DNA from: Bettongia penicillata ogilbyi
Lineage: Eukaryota > Chordata > Mammalia > Diprotodontia > Potoroidae
Reading direction: 5' to 3'
Length of the DNA stretch: 64,000 nt
Assembly: GCA_023548195.1 (NCBI GenBank)
Contig: JAJHZJ010000013.1
Location: 2,489,001 to 2,553,000 of the forward strand
Numbering within the stretch: position 1 is the first letter of the stretch; every line of letters begins with the position of its first letter. Below the pieces are notes generated by a model. It was not told the origin of the DNA. It worked only from the letters and a program-made list of their open reading frames with translations, and ran no database searches. The position numbers and the translations under genes are program-made. This document shows positions 1 to 11,404 of the stretch, in pieces.

Positions 1-3000
1 ATGAAGGCAGGAGATGAAGGGTCCTGCATGGGAAACAAACTGAACAAGGAAGGTAACATTAGATTTTACTTTTTATTGTCAAGTCAAAAAATAACAAGCC
101 CCAAACTTAATGGAATAAATGCTGATATGATTTAATTTTCCTTTTGTGGCTAAGCTGTTTCCCCAAAGTGGCTACTGCAATAACAACTTCAGAAAGAACT
201 ATAGAGAGAAAAAGAGTTAGGGGCAAGGGAGAATTTAGGTAGACTCTAGAAACCAATGAATCCAGTTCATTTCCTTCAGTTTGTAAAAACAAGCAACTGA
301 CATATTTCCTGCCAATGAACACACTTTCAGATAAGAAGTCTCCCAACAGGAAATCCTTTGCTAGAAGAGAACACTTGGGCTATTAAAGTCTGAGTTCTTC
401 ACTAAATTCCAAATCAGTTAAATTCTGACTTAATAGGACTGCCAAATATTTGCCAAATCACAAAAGCTCTTCTATATGTTACATAGCTACAGAATATTAG
501 ATAGACCCAGTACACATTTACGTTGGGGCTCTTTTTACTGCCAATATAATTAAGTGATTAAAACAAAGGGCATTTTTTTTAGTTAAGACAAGTGGTGATT
601 TTAGAGAGATGTCAAACTGAGTATGTATGATTAAGAGAGAATATTAAAAGCCCATATGATACATTGTTTGGACGGGAAATGTTTCTGAGGGAATATAAAG
701 AAATTAAAGATTTCCAAAGAAAACATATACTGAAAACGTTAACAAGAGCCATAAGGGATGAAGAAATCTGGTCTGATCAGATTCAGAAGTTTAAAACTGG
801 GAAACGCAAAGCCATTTTTTTTAGAGCCCTTTACTTTCTGCCAAATACCAAGCCAACAGCTGTCCAGTTAAGAGGGGTCCTCTCCAGCCAGTGTGGCCTG
901 GGTGTCACTTTTACCCTGAAATCTGGGGGAACAATGCAATTTCCCCAATAGATAAAGCACCATTCCTCATTCACAAAGGCTGGGGAAACTTTTCAAAAAC
1001 TAACCCAATAAATACATACATATGCACGCAGAGACAAATGATCTAGTCAGTGTTGAATCAGCTCCTGTTTCCAATCCAAGGTTGTCTGAACGAGAACTTC
1101 CCCGCCTCCTTTGACTCTACACCTAGCTGCTGTTGGAGAACACTGCTATGTCTGAAGTCTCTTTTAGAGAGCTCCAATCCCAGCAAGTCTTTTTTCCCAG
1201 GTTACTTTCAAGCAAAATTCCTAAATGTCCACAGCTCATTTTTTTCCTACTTCAAATGCTTTAGCTCAACTTTGAACACACTCTGGTATATAGAAAAACT
1301 TCATTAAGATATATTCTCCCCACAGGTAAAAAAGCCCAGCCTTGACTGTACTGGTCTTTGGAGCTAAGTACAAGAAGCATCTCAATTACACTGTCTCCAA
1401 ACCCTCTCCTTTTAAACCTTTCTTTAGAGCTAGAAAATGCAAAGTAAGCACATTAGTTTTCTTAAGTCTTTGCTCTTTGCATATTCTCCTAATTAGGAAA
1501 AAAAAAAGGGATATGGTTATGAAATACAGGAGACTAAGAGTTTTGTTGAAAAATGACCTTGATTTGACAGGCACGTTCTCAGGTTTCAACAGATGCTGTG
1601 GGAATCTCACAGAAGCCAACATGTTCTGCAGGCATTTGTGATGACATGCAGGGTTTTTTTTTTAAGTGGTGGGGGTTGGGGGGAGGTGGTGTGGAGAAGA
1701 CGAGATGGTTAGTCTTCTCAGTTTCCATGGCAACCCCGTCTCCACTCCTTCGGTTATTAGATACCATCTACTTCCTGTCTCTAAATTTTTAAGCCAATCA
1801 GAAAAGTGTTTATACATTTAACACAACTTACAGGATAGTGCTTCTTTAATAACCGGGGTGCTTTTAAAGGCACGAAAGAGTTCAAATGTAAATTTCCAAA
1901 GGTCTGGTAAGCTTGCCTTTTAAAAAGTGAAGGAGAATGTTTCACAATATTTACTAGTCTACATATGAGTCACTGTGAAGGAAACCTTTTTTTTTTCCTG
2001 TGAAATCCATTCTGTCCATTCTCATACCAGATGCTACAGTTTTAATGGTGAGCAACCTAATTTTCATTGTTTGCTCTTTTACCTTTTTTTTTAATCAACA
2101 GTCTTAAATTTGGTGCATGAAACATGGTGGTGATTCAGACCACCAGAACTATCAGATACCGAATTAAACAAACATCTGCTGAAGTCAATACATACTTAGG
2201 TGGTTTTTTTAAGATGGGGAGAAGAATAGAAAAAAATAGGCTAAAATCCTCTACAGTTTACAACTTACAGTAAGGAAGAAAAAGTGAGAATTACTTAGAC
2301 TAGTATATTTATAAGGATATGGCAGCAGGATACTATTGCAATAGCATTTGCCACTAGAATGGCCTGTTTTATCCTGGGGGAAAAAATGTAGATTTTAAAA
2401 ATCAATAATTTAAAAAAAAACAACCAATACAATTTACCCTTAATTTCAAAAATCAATCTTGCAATAATAGTATTTGCCCTGGGAAAAAAAGTCCTCTGAA
2501 ATTAGAGAAAGGTTTTGTTTTTGTTTTTTTAAGTGTGCTCTGACAGGTTTCACGAGAGTCCGTCATAATACACCTGACCAGTCAGTTTCTAAAGAAAAAG
2601 TAGGGCTTCAGCCCTTTTGGTCAGACTTTCCGCATATGCTTCCTCTGGGCTGGGGTCCTCACTAAGTCAAAGCTGGCGATCCATGAAGAAGACGGGAACA
2701 AAAGGAATACAAGAGGATGTCTGCCCAAGCTTAGGAAAATGATTATTTTTCCTCGTCCACCAATTGGAAGCACACTGTATGTGACAGGCTCCACATGGGG
2801 GCTTCCAACAAACCAGCCCTTTCAGATTAGATACATTTTTACATTATTATAATCTCACAACCCAACTGCTTTCCAGTGCTCCCCCCTTCAAAAAAAAAAC
2901 AAACCCCACCACCTGCCCTTTCTTGAATTGAAACGGATAAGATGGGAGAGAAAAAAAGAGAAGAAACCCACTATGTAAACCTGCTGAGAATCAGGCTTCC

Positions 3001-3049
3001 CTTCTTGGAATGTCATTTTCGAAGCATAAAGCAAAACAGGCTTCGCAGC
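1..3049. other. Repeat-free single-copy DNA
   Basis: No SINE, LINE, LTR or DNA-transposon sequence is recognisable here, whereas almost every kilobase after 4.6 kb contains at least one. There are A/T runs and a G-rich tract near 1668-1697. The open frames are short, mostly lack an ATG start, and have no splice or protein-family signature, so none is called a gene. The stretch may be flanking or intronic regulatory DNA of the CpG-rich segment that follows. Function is not known. Confidence 0.5.
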
Positions 3050-4240
3050 TTCCAATAACCCTAATGGTCCTCGCCTGGGAACAATGTGCGTCGCAGGGAG
3101 AGAATGTTTCTCTTCTCCTTCGGTCTAAACTCTCCCGCGGGTCCACCCTCTCCAGGTCGGCCAAGCCCCCGGCGGCGTTCGGAGGGCTGGTCTAAACTGT
3201 CCCCAGATTTGACACTGTTTCTAACAACAACAAAGCAGCTGGGACCGCAGCCCCGTCAACTCCGCCGAATGCACATTTCACATGTGAGTTCCACCGCCAT
3301 AAAAGTAACATCTGGAGAACATCCCCACGTCCAGAGAGTCATTAAATATCTCCATGTCGAGGATTTCACTGAGTCACTTAAAGACTTTTCCCTCCTGGCA
3401 GATGCCACGGAAATGAAATGAACAAAATAAAAATTACGACGCTGACCCTCGAGGACGAATGCTTGGGGGGAAAAACTTTTTTTTTAAGCAAGTGAACTTA
3501 AGTTTTACGATAAAACTGTTTTTTTAAAGTTACCTTGATCCTGTCTGAGGCGTTCCTATTTTCACCGCATGCTGTAAATCAATGCGAAAACCAGGTGGAA
3601 AATTTTTTAAAGGGGGCGGGGGGAACTCCTTTTTAAAAAAAGGAAAAAAATTAAAGTTTGTGGGGTATTTTATTTTTGCGATATTATTTTTTTTAATGCA
3701 GCTGCCTCTACATTTTATAGGCTCCTAATGACAATGCTAAACCCCGAGCTGGAGATTAAGAGGCAGGAAATGGAAACCATTTTAGTTACCTTTTATCTTC
3801 TGTCCCCCCTACTGGGGCTCCCCTCGGCCCAGGCTGACGTTCCAGTTGGGTTAGAGTCTCCCGCTTAACCCTTCCATTCTGGTTCGGCTCAATATTGAGA
3901 ACTCTGCCTGCGAGCGGACCGCGGCCGCAGCCCAGGCTCCATGCTCCCGGGGCTATGGTGGTGTCAGAGGGACTGCTGAAACCCCGAGAACTACCCAAAC
4001 TCCTGCTGGGTCCTAGTGCTCATCACGCCCTCTCCCCCACACCCGGGCCCCGCGAGACGAGGTGGCCGCTGCCCAGTTTTCCATTCGGCGCTGGTGCACG
4101 CGCAGCTGACCAGCTAGCCCTGGGTTTGTTTTGTTTTGTTTTCTGATGGAAAACGTCCTTGTGCCCACGACTAGGGCCTCTGGGTCTCTTACTGGCGAAA
4201 CTGGGGGGGAGGGGACAGGGAGAGGGGTCATGGGCAAAGA
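3050..4240. promoter_or_regulatory. CpG-rich island, candidate promoter/5' region of an unidentified gene
   Basis: CpG dinucleotides are clustered here (several dozen by eye, densest at 3120-3190, 3240-3300, 3430-3450, 3900-3945 and 4040-4105), while the surrounding DNA is almost free of them. In mammals such clusters usually mark promoters or developmental regulatory elements. On the minus strand there are GT-containing splice-donor-like strings near 3532 (CAAG then GTAACT) and near 3790 (AAAAG then GTAACT), compatible with first exons of a leftward gene. No long ATG-initiated reading frame or recognisable protein is present, so direction and identity are open. Confidence 0.5.
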
Positions 4241-4784
4241 TTCCAAAAGAGGGGGATAAAAGGTGAAATGCAACTGAACAATTGAGAAAGTAGCCTTATA
4301 ATATCTTCCATTCTCAGGAAGCTCCAGGGCCCGGCAGTAATGGGAATAAACAAGCCTTGTGGTCCCCAAGATGCATATTATGCATTCGCGTGCATAAAGC
4401 ACAGTAAATCATAGAAGACATAAAGAAAATGTGGATTTTTTTAAAAAGCATACTAGAATGGCGAGGTTCTTTTTTTTTTAACAGCCTTTTAAAGTTCTCC
4501 AATTAATTCCTCCCACCATCCCCCACCAGCTATTTTGCATCTTCTTTTTCCTGTATCCGAGATATGATAAGGATCAGCAGGGAATGAAAGACAGAAAAAC
4601 TTGGTTTTAACTTCAGCCTGGGACCATTAGCAAGCTGCTTAATATCTCAGAGCCCTATGCAAACTATCTGAGACTATAAATTACAAATAAGTTGTTAATC
4701 TGCACTGGTGGATTGAATTTCCACGTCAGAGACTGCTCTACACTTTTAAAATCACAGAAAAAAAAATTATTAAGATAACGTGAG
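4241..4784. other. Non-coding DNA, possible degraded SINE at 4595-4690
   Basis: A weak CORE-SINE-like string occurs at 4595-4690 (a degraded 'gggcaagc..cttaa.ctcagagcc' pattern). Otherwise nothing is recognised. Confidence 0.3.
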
Positions 4785-4905
4785 TATGGAGAATATGGGT
4801 TCAAATCTGTGTGATCTTAGACAAATCATTTCATTTCCCTGGAACCCAGTTTCTTTAACTGTAAAAATGAAGCATTTGGACAGGAAGATAGCTTATCCTA
4901 ACTCT
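4785..4905 (+). mobile_element. CORE-SINE fragment (MAR1-like)
   Basis: Shows the SINE body order: 'ggttcaaatc', a gap, then 'gtgatctta.acaa.tcattt', 'agtttcttt.actgtaaaaatga', then 'ttggacag'. The 3' end is degraded. Confidence 0.6.
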
Positions 4906-5299
4906 GAATAATTTTAAAAACAAGCACCATTTCCTGAGTACTTATGTGTAAAATTCTGTGCTTGGCATTCAGTGTAGACAAAGATCATCCTCCTCTACAG
5001 GTGTTTATAATTATATGGGAGGAATAAGACGGAGCACTCAAATAATTACAGTACATATTGGAATGAGTGTTATAGAAGTAGTTTAAAAAGTGGGAGGTTA
5101 GAAGAGGGAGAAATCACTTTGGGCTGCAAAGGTGGAGAAGGCTACATGTCCAAACATGCAAGTTTTTTACTTTTATAAAACCTCAAAAATCTCCTCAAGC
5201 CATTCACACATATAAATGTCAAGAAGAAATAAAATAGATTGCCTCAGAAATAAGATCTGATTAATATTTGAGACACCTGTGAAAATTTGCTAGTGCAAC

Positions 5300-5425
5300 A
5301 AATTGGAATTACTCATCCTTGAGAAAATCATTTCCCCTCTTTCTGCCTCAGTTTCTTCAAATGTGGAATGAAGGGGTGGAACTAAATGATCTCTAAATTA
5401 ACCTAGAAATTCAAACATTCTATTC
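5300..5425 (+). mobile_element. CORE-SINE fragment (MAR1-like)
   Basis: Carries 'cctcagtttcttc', 'ggggtggaactaaatgatct' and a CR1-like end with 'attctatt'. The 5' tRNA-like head is missing or unrecognisable. Confidence 0.65.
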
Positions 5426-5429
5426 AATT

Positions 5430-5582
5430 TGGATTCATTCAGTTCAATAAACTCTTATAAAGCACCTGCTGTGTGCAAAGCCCTGGGGATATTTTTTCAA
5501 AGGCTCCCATAATGAGATAATGTATGTAAAATACTTTGCAAATCTTAGCACATTCTATAAGTGTAAACTATTATCATTGGTG
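5430..5582 (+). mobile_element. L2-like fragment abutting a MON1/THER1-like SINE tail
   Basis: 5445-5495 has the 'aagcacctgctgtgtgcaaagccctgggga' type of string, quoted here loosely, seen at the ends of L2-like elements. 5505-5580 matches the MON1/THER1 tail ('aatgagataatgtatgtaaa', 'ctttgcaaatctta', 'actattatcatt'). Confidence 0.5.
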
Positions 5583-6120
5583 TGCTGGTAAATGTTTAAC
5601 AATAGATTGGGGGAAGGAAATGCAAGACACACTTTTAAGTTTGCTCAGCATTATTAGCACCACTTAAGTCTAGAGTCACAATCAACAAAAAAAAAAAATC
5701 TTGCAAGCCCAGATTTGTAGCATTGGAAGATTTCCGAATAAATGCTCACACTGAAAATTTAGCTATCAGCTAGCCAGTCAGAGCTAGCAGATTATTATTG
5801 TTTCCCTTAAAGGAACTTTTAGTGTATTAGGGAAAATGACATTTACCAAAATAAATATACTATGATATAGAATGTGATAAGGGCAAAAGAGAGATCCAGA
5901 CAAAACACCCTGAAGGAAAAAAAAAAAATGAAAGCAAAATCATTTTCAGCTGAGGCAAAGCTTGATTGAAGAGATAGCACCTGAGGCAGACGTTGCAGAT
6001 TTCCATGGGAAGAATTATAGAGTGGGTGGGAATGTATTTTAGATATGGAAAAGGAGATGATGGGTCAGAAAAGAAGAAAGCCCCTAAGAATGTTCAAAAG
6101 CAGAACCATAATTAACATAA
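5583..6120. other. Non-coding DNA without recognised features
   Basis: A/T-rich single-copy or unrecognisably degraded sequence with short A-runs (5686-5697, 5917-5928). No frame or repeat is supported. Confidence 0.4.
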
Positions 6121-6124
6121 GGTA

Positions 6125-6265
6125 ATATACTTTATCACCTGTGTGATCTTGGGCAAGTCACTTAAACTCTGTCATACAGTTTCCTCAACTAGGAAGCGCA
6201 GTGATAGGACTTGGTGGACATCTGAGTTTCCTGACAGCTCTTGATCTATGACACTGTGATAACCC
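6125..6265 (+). mobile_element. CORE-SINE (MAR1-like)
   Basis: Contains 'gtgtgatcttgggcaagtca' followed by 'cagtttcctcaact', and ends with 'tgatctatgacactgtgat', a decayed CR1-like tail. Confidence 0.7.
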
Positions 6266-6384
6266 TAAATCTATATCCCATGACCTTGGATCAACATGTT
6301 TAGTCACACTGCAGGCCATAGGAAAGGTAAACTTTCAATTTCCAAGTGTTAGTACAGCTGATAGTGATGCTCAAGACCAGAAGT

Positions 6385-6600
6385 TCTTAACCTGTTATCT
6401 GCTGATTGATTTCAAGGGATCTGTGAACTTGACTGGGGGAGAAGGGAATACATACATGCATACACATGCATGTATACACATGTATCCATATATACACATG
6501 TATCCATATATATCTTTATTTTCACTAATCTCGAACTGAAATTTACTATCTCCTTGAATTATAAATATAGGCAACAAATCACATTTGTACTAGATTTTTC
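6385..6600. repeat. Ancient interspersed repeat split by a small tandem array
   Basis: 'agttcttaacctg' through 'ctgtgaacttg' and then 'tatctttattttcactaat' resembles an old therian interspersed repeat that I recognise by pattern but cannot name. A tandem array of about 4.5 ATACACATGTATCCAT-like units at 6455-6515 interrupts it. Confidence 0.4.
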
Positions 6601-6699
6601 ATTTTACTGCCAGAAGGGTCCATGGCAGGAAAGAGATTTAGAGCCTTTGCATAATTCTACTGGACTTTTAAGTCAAGTTCAGTGTTGTTCATTTAAAAG

Positions 6700-6870
6700 A
6701 TCATAGGAATTTAAAATCTAGAGCTGGCAGGGACTTCACAGGACATATTATCTATTCCCCATCCCCTTTATTTTGTTTAAAAAATGAGAAAACTTATACT
6801 TTAGAAAGTTAAGTGACTTGCGCAAGATCACATGTATAGTGAATATCAAGTCCTTTCTTCACATTCTAAA
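6700..6870 (-). mobile_element. CORE-SINE (MAR1-like), reverse orientation
   Basis: Reads as the complement of the MAR1 tail and body: 'atcataggaatttaaaatct', 'agctggcagggactt', then 'gaaagttaagtgacttgcgc' and 'gatcacat'. Confidence 0.65.
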
Positions 6871-7054
6871 GAGAGCCTAAAAATCATAATTGTAGAAAGT
6901 GACTAGAAGCAGTTATGCCAGACCAAATCATATTGTTATGCTTTTATAGTCAAATATATATGGAAAATATTACGATATTCCCACATAACTACATCTAAAT
7001 AAATATAATGGAAGATTATCTATTAGACATCAGAAGAACCAGATTCTAGTGTGG

Positions 7055-7260
7055 GCCTTCAATTGTGTCCAACTCTTCATAACACTATTTGGAATTTCCT
7101 TGGCAAAGATGCTGTAGTAGTTTGCCATTTCTTTCATTAGTGAATTAAGTCCAACAGAGGTTAAATGATGTACCCAGGGTCACACAGCTAGTAAGTAGCT
7201 GAGACTGGTTTGGAACTCAGCTCCTCTTTCCTTATACCTAAGCCACCTAGCTGCTGCCTG
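7055..7260 (-). mobile_element. SINE with RTE-type 3' end, reverse orientation
   Basis: From left to right it shows the complement of the RTE-like tail ('attgtgtccaactcttcat', 'ttccttggcaaagat', 'gtttgccatttctttcat'), then the CORE ('cagggtcacacagctagtaa') and the tRNA-like head ('gccacctagctgctgcc'). Confidence 0.85.
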
Positions 7261-7289
7261 AAGTTGCCCTTATCTTTGCCTACATAATC

Positions 7290-7450
7290 CTTGTTTGGAT
7301 AAGTCTCTCCCAGGACTCTGAGCTTGCTTCCTCATTTGTCAAAAGGAAGGAATGAAAATACTTGCCCTATCTGCTTCACTAGGTTGTTGTGAGGAAATAG
7401 ATGTGACAAAGCTTTATGAACTCCAAATGTTCCACAAATCGGGTGTTGTC
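7290..7450 (+). mobile_element. MON1/THER1-like SINE
   Basis: Has 'ttcctcatttgtcaaaagga', 'acttgcccta', 'aggttgttgtgaggaaatag', 'aaagctttatgaactccaaa'. This is the 3' half of the family, lying directly next to the SINE on its left. Confidence 0.65.
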
Positions 7451-7509
7451 TATTAAAAAAAAAAAAGACACCCCTGCCTTATGTCTAATAAAGAGACAAT
7501 CCTACCATT

Positions 7510-7645
7510 CATGTGTACCTCCTTCGTGACCTGGGACAAGTCATTTAACCCCTACAGGCCTCAATTTCTTCATATGTAAAAATAATTTAGATGGATGATT
7601 TCTAAGACCCTTTCCAGGAATCTCTAAAATCTATGATCCTACTTT
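7510..7645 (+). mobile_element. CORE-SINE (MAR1-like)
   Basis: Shows 'cgtgacctgggacaagtcat', 'cctcaatttcttcatatgta' and the CR1-like tail 'aaaatctatgatcct'. Confidence 0.7.
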
Positions 7646-7649
7646 ATCT

Positions 7650-8654
7650 ATGAATCTCAGATACTGTAACTCAGAGTAAGCTCCCACAACTGTGATGATC
7701 ATTGCCTACATATTTTTGAACAGTCTTTTACCAGAATGAAGATCTATTATAGTTATTGGTTGTTGTTGTTTTAAACCAATATTCCTTACAGAAAGATGCT
7801 TTGAGATTGAGACCTACACAGAGAAGATGTCCAGATCTGCCCCCGGCCTAGTTATAAAAAGCAAGAAATCTCCACTGGAGGAGAGAGGTTTTTCCCTGTC
7901 AGCATTTGCCTTTTTCCCGTTTATCAAAGGCCAAGAACTGGCCTTTACTTTACAAACTCCAGGGGTGACCTTTTCTCCAGGAAGGTGATGTTGGCTATAT
8001 AGTAGCTGCACTCTCCTAAGGTTTGACAAATACTGAAACCACAAGGTTTCCTGACACAAGATGACCAACTAGGCAGCTCCTGACATGGATAGTACAGTGC
8101 TTCACTACCCAAGCTTGGATGTGTAACAAGGGCTTCTGGAGATCACATTTCTGAATGCCTTTAGGGAAGGAAAGTCAGGCTGCACATCTCATACTGGGTG
8201 GACCCATGGGAAAATCACCAATGAATTCTGTTTGTGGTAGGTCCACTTCCTCCTCCCCTGCTCAGTAAAGGAAATTCTGAGAGACTGATAGTGAGTCCCA
8301 ACAGTCATCTGCCACCCTCAACTGCTTTCCCCTCCCCTGCACACACACACACACAAAAGCATTCAGATGAATTGGAAAAGCCACAAAGGTAGCCTTAATT
8401 CTCCTTGAAAATTTAAGGCTGTGACACCTAAGTCACATAAAGGAATGCTGTATCAAAGGGATCCCCAGATATAGCTGGGGAGGGGTGCACATCAAAGTAG
8501 AGAGGGAGAAGATACAACCTTTTCCCTATTCTACCAGTGTCACTGGGTGGATGAGCTGTCAAGCAATATCAGCCATGGGTTTAATTGGTAGGGGAGAAGA
8601 AAGAAGAGAGTGATTGAATGTTCTTTTTTTCCAAATTCTTTTTGCTTTTTGAAT
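7650..8654. other. Non-coding DNA without recognised features
   Basis: Apart from a short (CA)n at about 8341-8355, no repeat or coding feature is identified. It is one of the longer apparently single-copy stretches in the SINE-rich part of the window. Confidence 0.4.
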
Positions 8655-8705
8655 GAATGAACAAAGCATTTATTAAGCTCTTACTCTGTGCAAAGCACTG
8701 CATAT
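8655..8705 (+). mobile_element. L2-like short fragment
   Basis: Contains 'aagcatttattaagctctta' followed by 'ctctgtgcaaagcactg', a string common to several L2-like fragments here. Confidence 0.45.
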
Positions 8706-8829
8706 GTTTTTGTTTTTTGGTTTTTTTTTTTAGGTCCAGATTTGTGATTTGGCTTGAGTGAAAATCTGAGTGTGGAAACTCCCTCTACTGATACAAATCA
8801 GAGACACCTCACTAGCAAAGATTGTTGGC

Positions 8830-8975
8830 TTGGGGCACTAAGTAGTTAAGGGACCTATCCAGGATCTCATAATTAGTATGTGTGAGAGGTAGGACTTTGG
8901 ATCATAGAATCATAAGTACAGAGATACTTTTGAAGGTCATTTAGTCCAGTCCTCAAATTTAGATGAGAAAACTTG
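8830..8975 (-). mobile_element. CORE-SINE (MAR1-like), reverse, rearranged
   Basis: Body ('ggatctcataattagtatgt') and tail ('atcatagaatcataagt', 'ggtcatttagtccagtcctc') are present, with the order suggesting two overlapping partial copies. Confidence 0.5.
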
Positions 8976-9544
8976 AGCGCAGAATGGTGATACCAAAATT
9001 GAGTATGATGCCAAGTTTAAACATATTCTCCCTTATAAAAAATCCCACATTCCTTCCACTGTATCATGCTCCTTCTTCATAAATATTGAACCCAGGTGTT
9101 TCTAACTGTAAAAATAATACTTTTTTGTCTTCACCATGCTGGATCTCACTGTTCAACTTCTAACTTCAGAAAATGATTTAGGGCTGTACCCAGGAGAGAA
9201 TTCTCCCTGAATATTCTTCATTTAAGTCTAAGCAAGATAACTTCACACAGTTCTCTAGGAGTGTGTGAAGGAACTTGGTACCTCAGAATTAATTGTGAGG
9301 CATATAAAATGTAAATAACAGGGGTCCGGTGCTCTTCTAGCTGGAATATCAACTCTCCCTTCCATATCCCACCCAACTCCCAAGCCTACCTTCACCAGTC
9401 AGCCCTATTTAACATTAAGGCTGTCACTAGAGGACAGGAATGTTCAATTGTTTGTAGCTCTGCCTGTAATCTTTTTATCCTTATCCCTTCTAGTTATCTA
9501 TCTCTCTAGCCCTTACATGTGGCATTCTATCGAGACCTGAAATG
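8976..9544. other. Non-coding DNA, weak SINE traces only
   Basis: Degraded SINE-like words occur near 9000-9100. Otherwise nothing is recognised. Confidence 0.35.
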
Positions 9545-9660
9545 TGGTAGAGTGACTAGAAGGTAGGAATCCTGCCATTAATTGGTTGGGAATTAAACAA
9601 GTCCCATCTTCCCTCTGGGCCTCAGTGAGGGCCTGGACTAGATGACTTTTACCAAACAAA
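9545..9660 (+). mobile_element. CORE-SINE (MAR1-like), followed by (AAAC)n
   Basis: Contains 'ctctgggcctcagtgagggc' and 'ctggactagatgacttttac'. A five-unit AAAC microsatellite at 9652-9671 sits at its 3' end. Confidence 0.6.
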
Positions 9661-9689
9661 CAAACAAACACCCCAGTTCATAATTCAGT

Positions 9690-10400
9690 AAGTATCAATT
9701 AAGCAAGCTAGGCACTGTACTAGGCAAAAATAAAATGGCCTTTGATTTCAAGGCACTTACATTCCATCGGGAGAAAACATCCATAGAAAATTAAATAGCA
9801 AATTTGTAAGAAGTTTTTTTGAGACGAGTACTAGCCACCGAAGGGATCAAGATAGACTTTCTCTAGGGGGTTGTACTTGAAGGAAATTCGGTATTATATG
9901 AGGTGGAGATGACAAAGGAGTATATATTTCAGACTTTAGGAATACTGATTTGTTAACCGTGTTGAAAATAAATTGGAGAGGGGAGAGACCAGAAATGGGA
10001 AAACCAATTAGGAAGCCATGATAATTGTCCAGTTAAGAGATAACAAGGGTTTGAACTAGGCTGGTTTTGGTGTGAGTGGAAAGAAAGAACAGTAGTGAGA
10101 TGTAGAGGCCAAAACAAACTAACAAACTTGTCAGCTAATTGGATGTCAGGGGTAAGAATTTGAGAAAGAGTTGAGATTGACTCCAAGGTTGTAAACCCTA
10201 TGTGACTGGAAGGAGGTTGGTGCCCCCTACAGAACAGAGATTTTTAGGAAAGGGGAGGGTTTGTGGAGGAAAGATAACAAATTCTGTTTTGGATATGCTT
10301 CATTTGGGGATATTCAATGAGCAGATGATTTGGTACTAGAGTTGTGGAGAGACTGGGATTGGTTTATAGGTTTAAGATGTTGAATGCATAAAGGGAATAA
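9690..10400 (+). repeat. Medium-reiterated repeat 'R', copy 1
   Basis: Starts with 'ctaggcactgtactaggcaa', continues with 'acttacattccatcggga', and ends with the block around 10185-10300 ('gactccaaggttgtaaaccc', 'tggtgccccctacag', 'gttttggatatgctt'). Its first part aligns with 42640-43180 and 53720-54310 in this window. I recognise it as a marsupial or older repeat of L2/CR1-associated type, but the exact family is uncertain. Confidence 0.55.
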
Positions 10401-10829
10401 ATAGTTGAGCCATGAGAATTGATAAGTTAACTAGTGATAGGGTATTAAAAGGTCATGGTATATCTGCTTATTATGCAGCATTTATTGAATGCTTATTCAT
10501 AATGAATATTTATGAATAAATATGCTATTGGATAGACTCAATAAAAAATTGTGAGATGAGTGAATGATACATTTGCATCCTTCAATATCAGGACATAAGA
10601 GAAATGGCTAATGTGGGAATTTCAAAGGGCTGGCAGGCTCCAGGAAGAGAAATACTTTAGGGCAAGTGTGATCCAAGTAGCATCATAGTGTCAACTATCC
10701 ATTCTGTCTTTATACAAAGTGGCATTTTGCCACATTGAATATAAATAATAAAAGTATTGCTACCTATTATTCATATTATTTAAAGTATAAATTTATTGTC
10801 ATTAATATTATATTAACGATCATAATAAT
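10401..10829. other. Non-coding A/T-rich DNA
   Basis: Includes an imperfect inverted A/T string near 10490-10525 (TTATTCATAATGAATA-like). No gene or named repeat recognised. Confidence 0.35.
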
Positions 10830-10960
10830 TATTATAGCTCACATTTATATAGAACCTAATGTATGCCAGACACTGTGCTAAGCCTTTACAATTATCTCAT
10901 TTGAGCCTTACAACAAGCCTGGAGGTAGCTGCTATTAGAATCCTACTTCCTCCCCCTTAT
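10830..10960 (-). mobile_element. MON1/THER1-like SINE, reverse orientation
   Basis: Shows 'agctcacatttatatagaac', 'cagacactgtgctaagcc', 'attatctcatttgagcctta' and 'aggtagctgctattaga', the complement of the family tail. Confidence 0.65.
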
Positions 10961-11059
10961 TACAAATTAAAATGATGAAGTGGAACTTATTCAAAATATT
11001 CCTGGTGCTCCTTTGGGTTTGTCTTCAGACCCTGGGCATATTGTTGTGTCCATGATATA

Positions 11060-11370
11060 TGAGGATAGGTCCTTAACATATCTTCCTGGGGAAGACTCTG
11101 GGGAAGCAGGATGCCTGTCCTTGTGTCTTTGAAGAAATGTTATATAAAAGAGAGATTCAATTTCTTCTGTTTGGTGTGAAAGACCTGACCCAGGAATAAA
11201 GAGAGCAATTTGGATTTGATATCAGGAAGGAGTTCTTAACAATTAAGAACTATCCAAAAGTGTGATTGGTTACCTTGACAAGTAGTGACTTCCTCCTCCT
11301 TGGAAGTATTCATGCAGAAGCTGGGTGACCACATCTCAGATTTCACATTCTGCAAGAAGCCTTCCCAGTC
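11060..11370 (+). mobile_element. CR1/L3-like LINE 3' fragment
   Basis: Carries 'gatttgatatcaggaaggag', 'ttcttaacaattaagaact', 'atccaaaagtgtgattggtt' and 'gcagaagctgggtgacc'. This is the characteristic 3' region of CR1/L3-type LINEs ('...ggaagaacttc...tgga.tgggctgcct...'). Related copies lie at 27145-27360 and 45330-46185. Confidence 0.65.
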
Positions 11371-11404
11371 CTTAATCTTTGTGCCCTCCTTCTAAGGTTA
11401 GTGA

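Noticed and set aside
664..951. 95-codon plus-strand frame near the left edge
   Set aside because: Starts with TTG, ends without splice or polyadenylation context, and shows no recognised domain.
3786..3998. 70-codon minus-strand frame in the CpG-rich region ending at a donor-like site
   Set aside because: It opens with TTG instead of ATG and the peptide is unrecognised. Kept only as the splice-donor observation.
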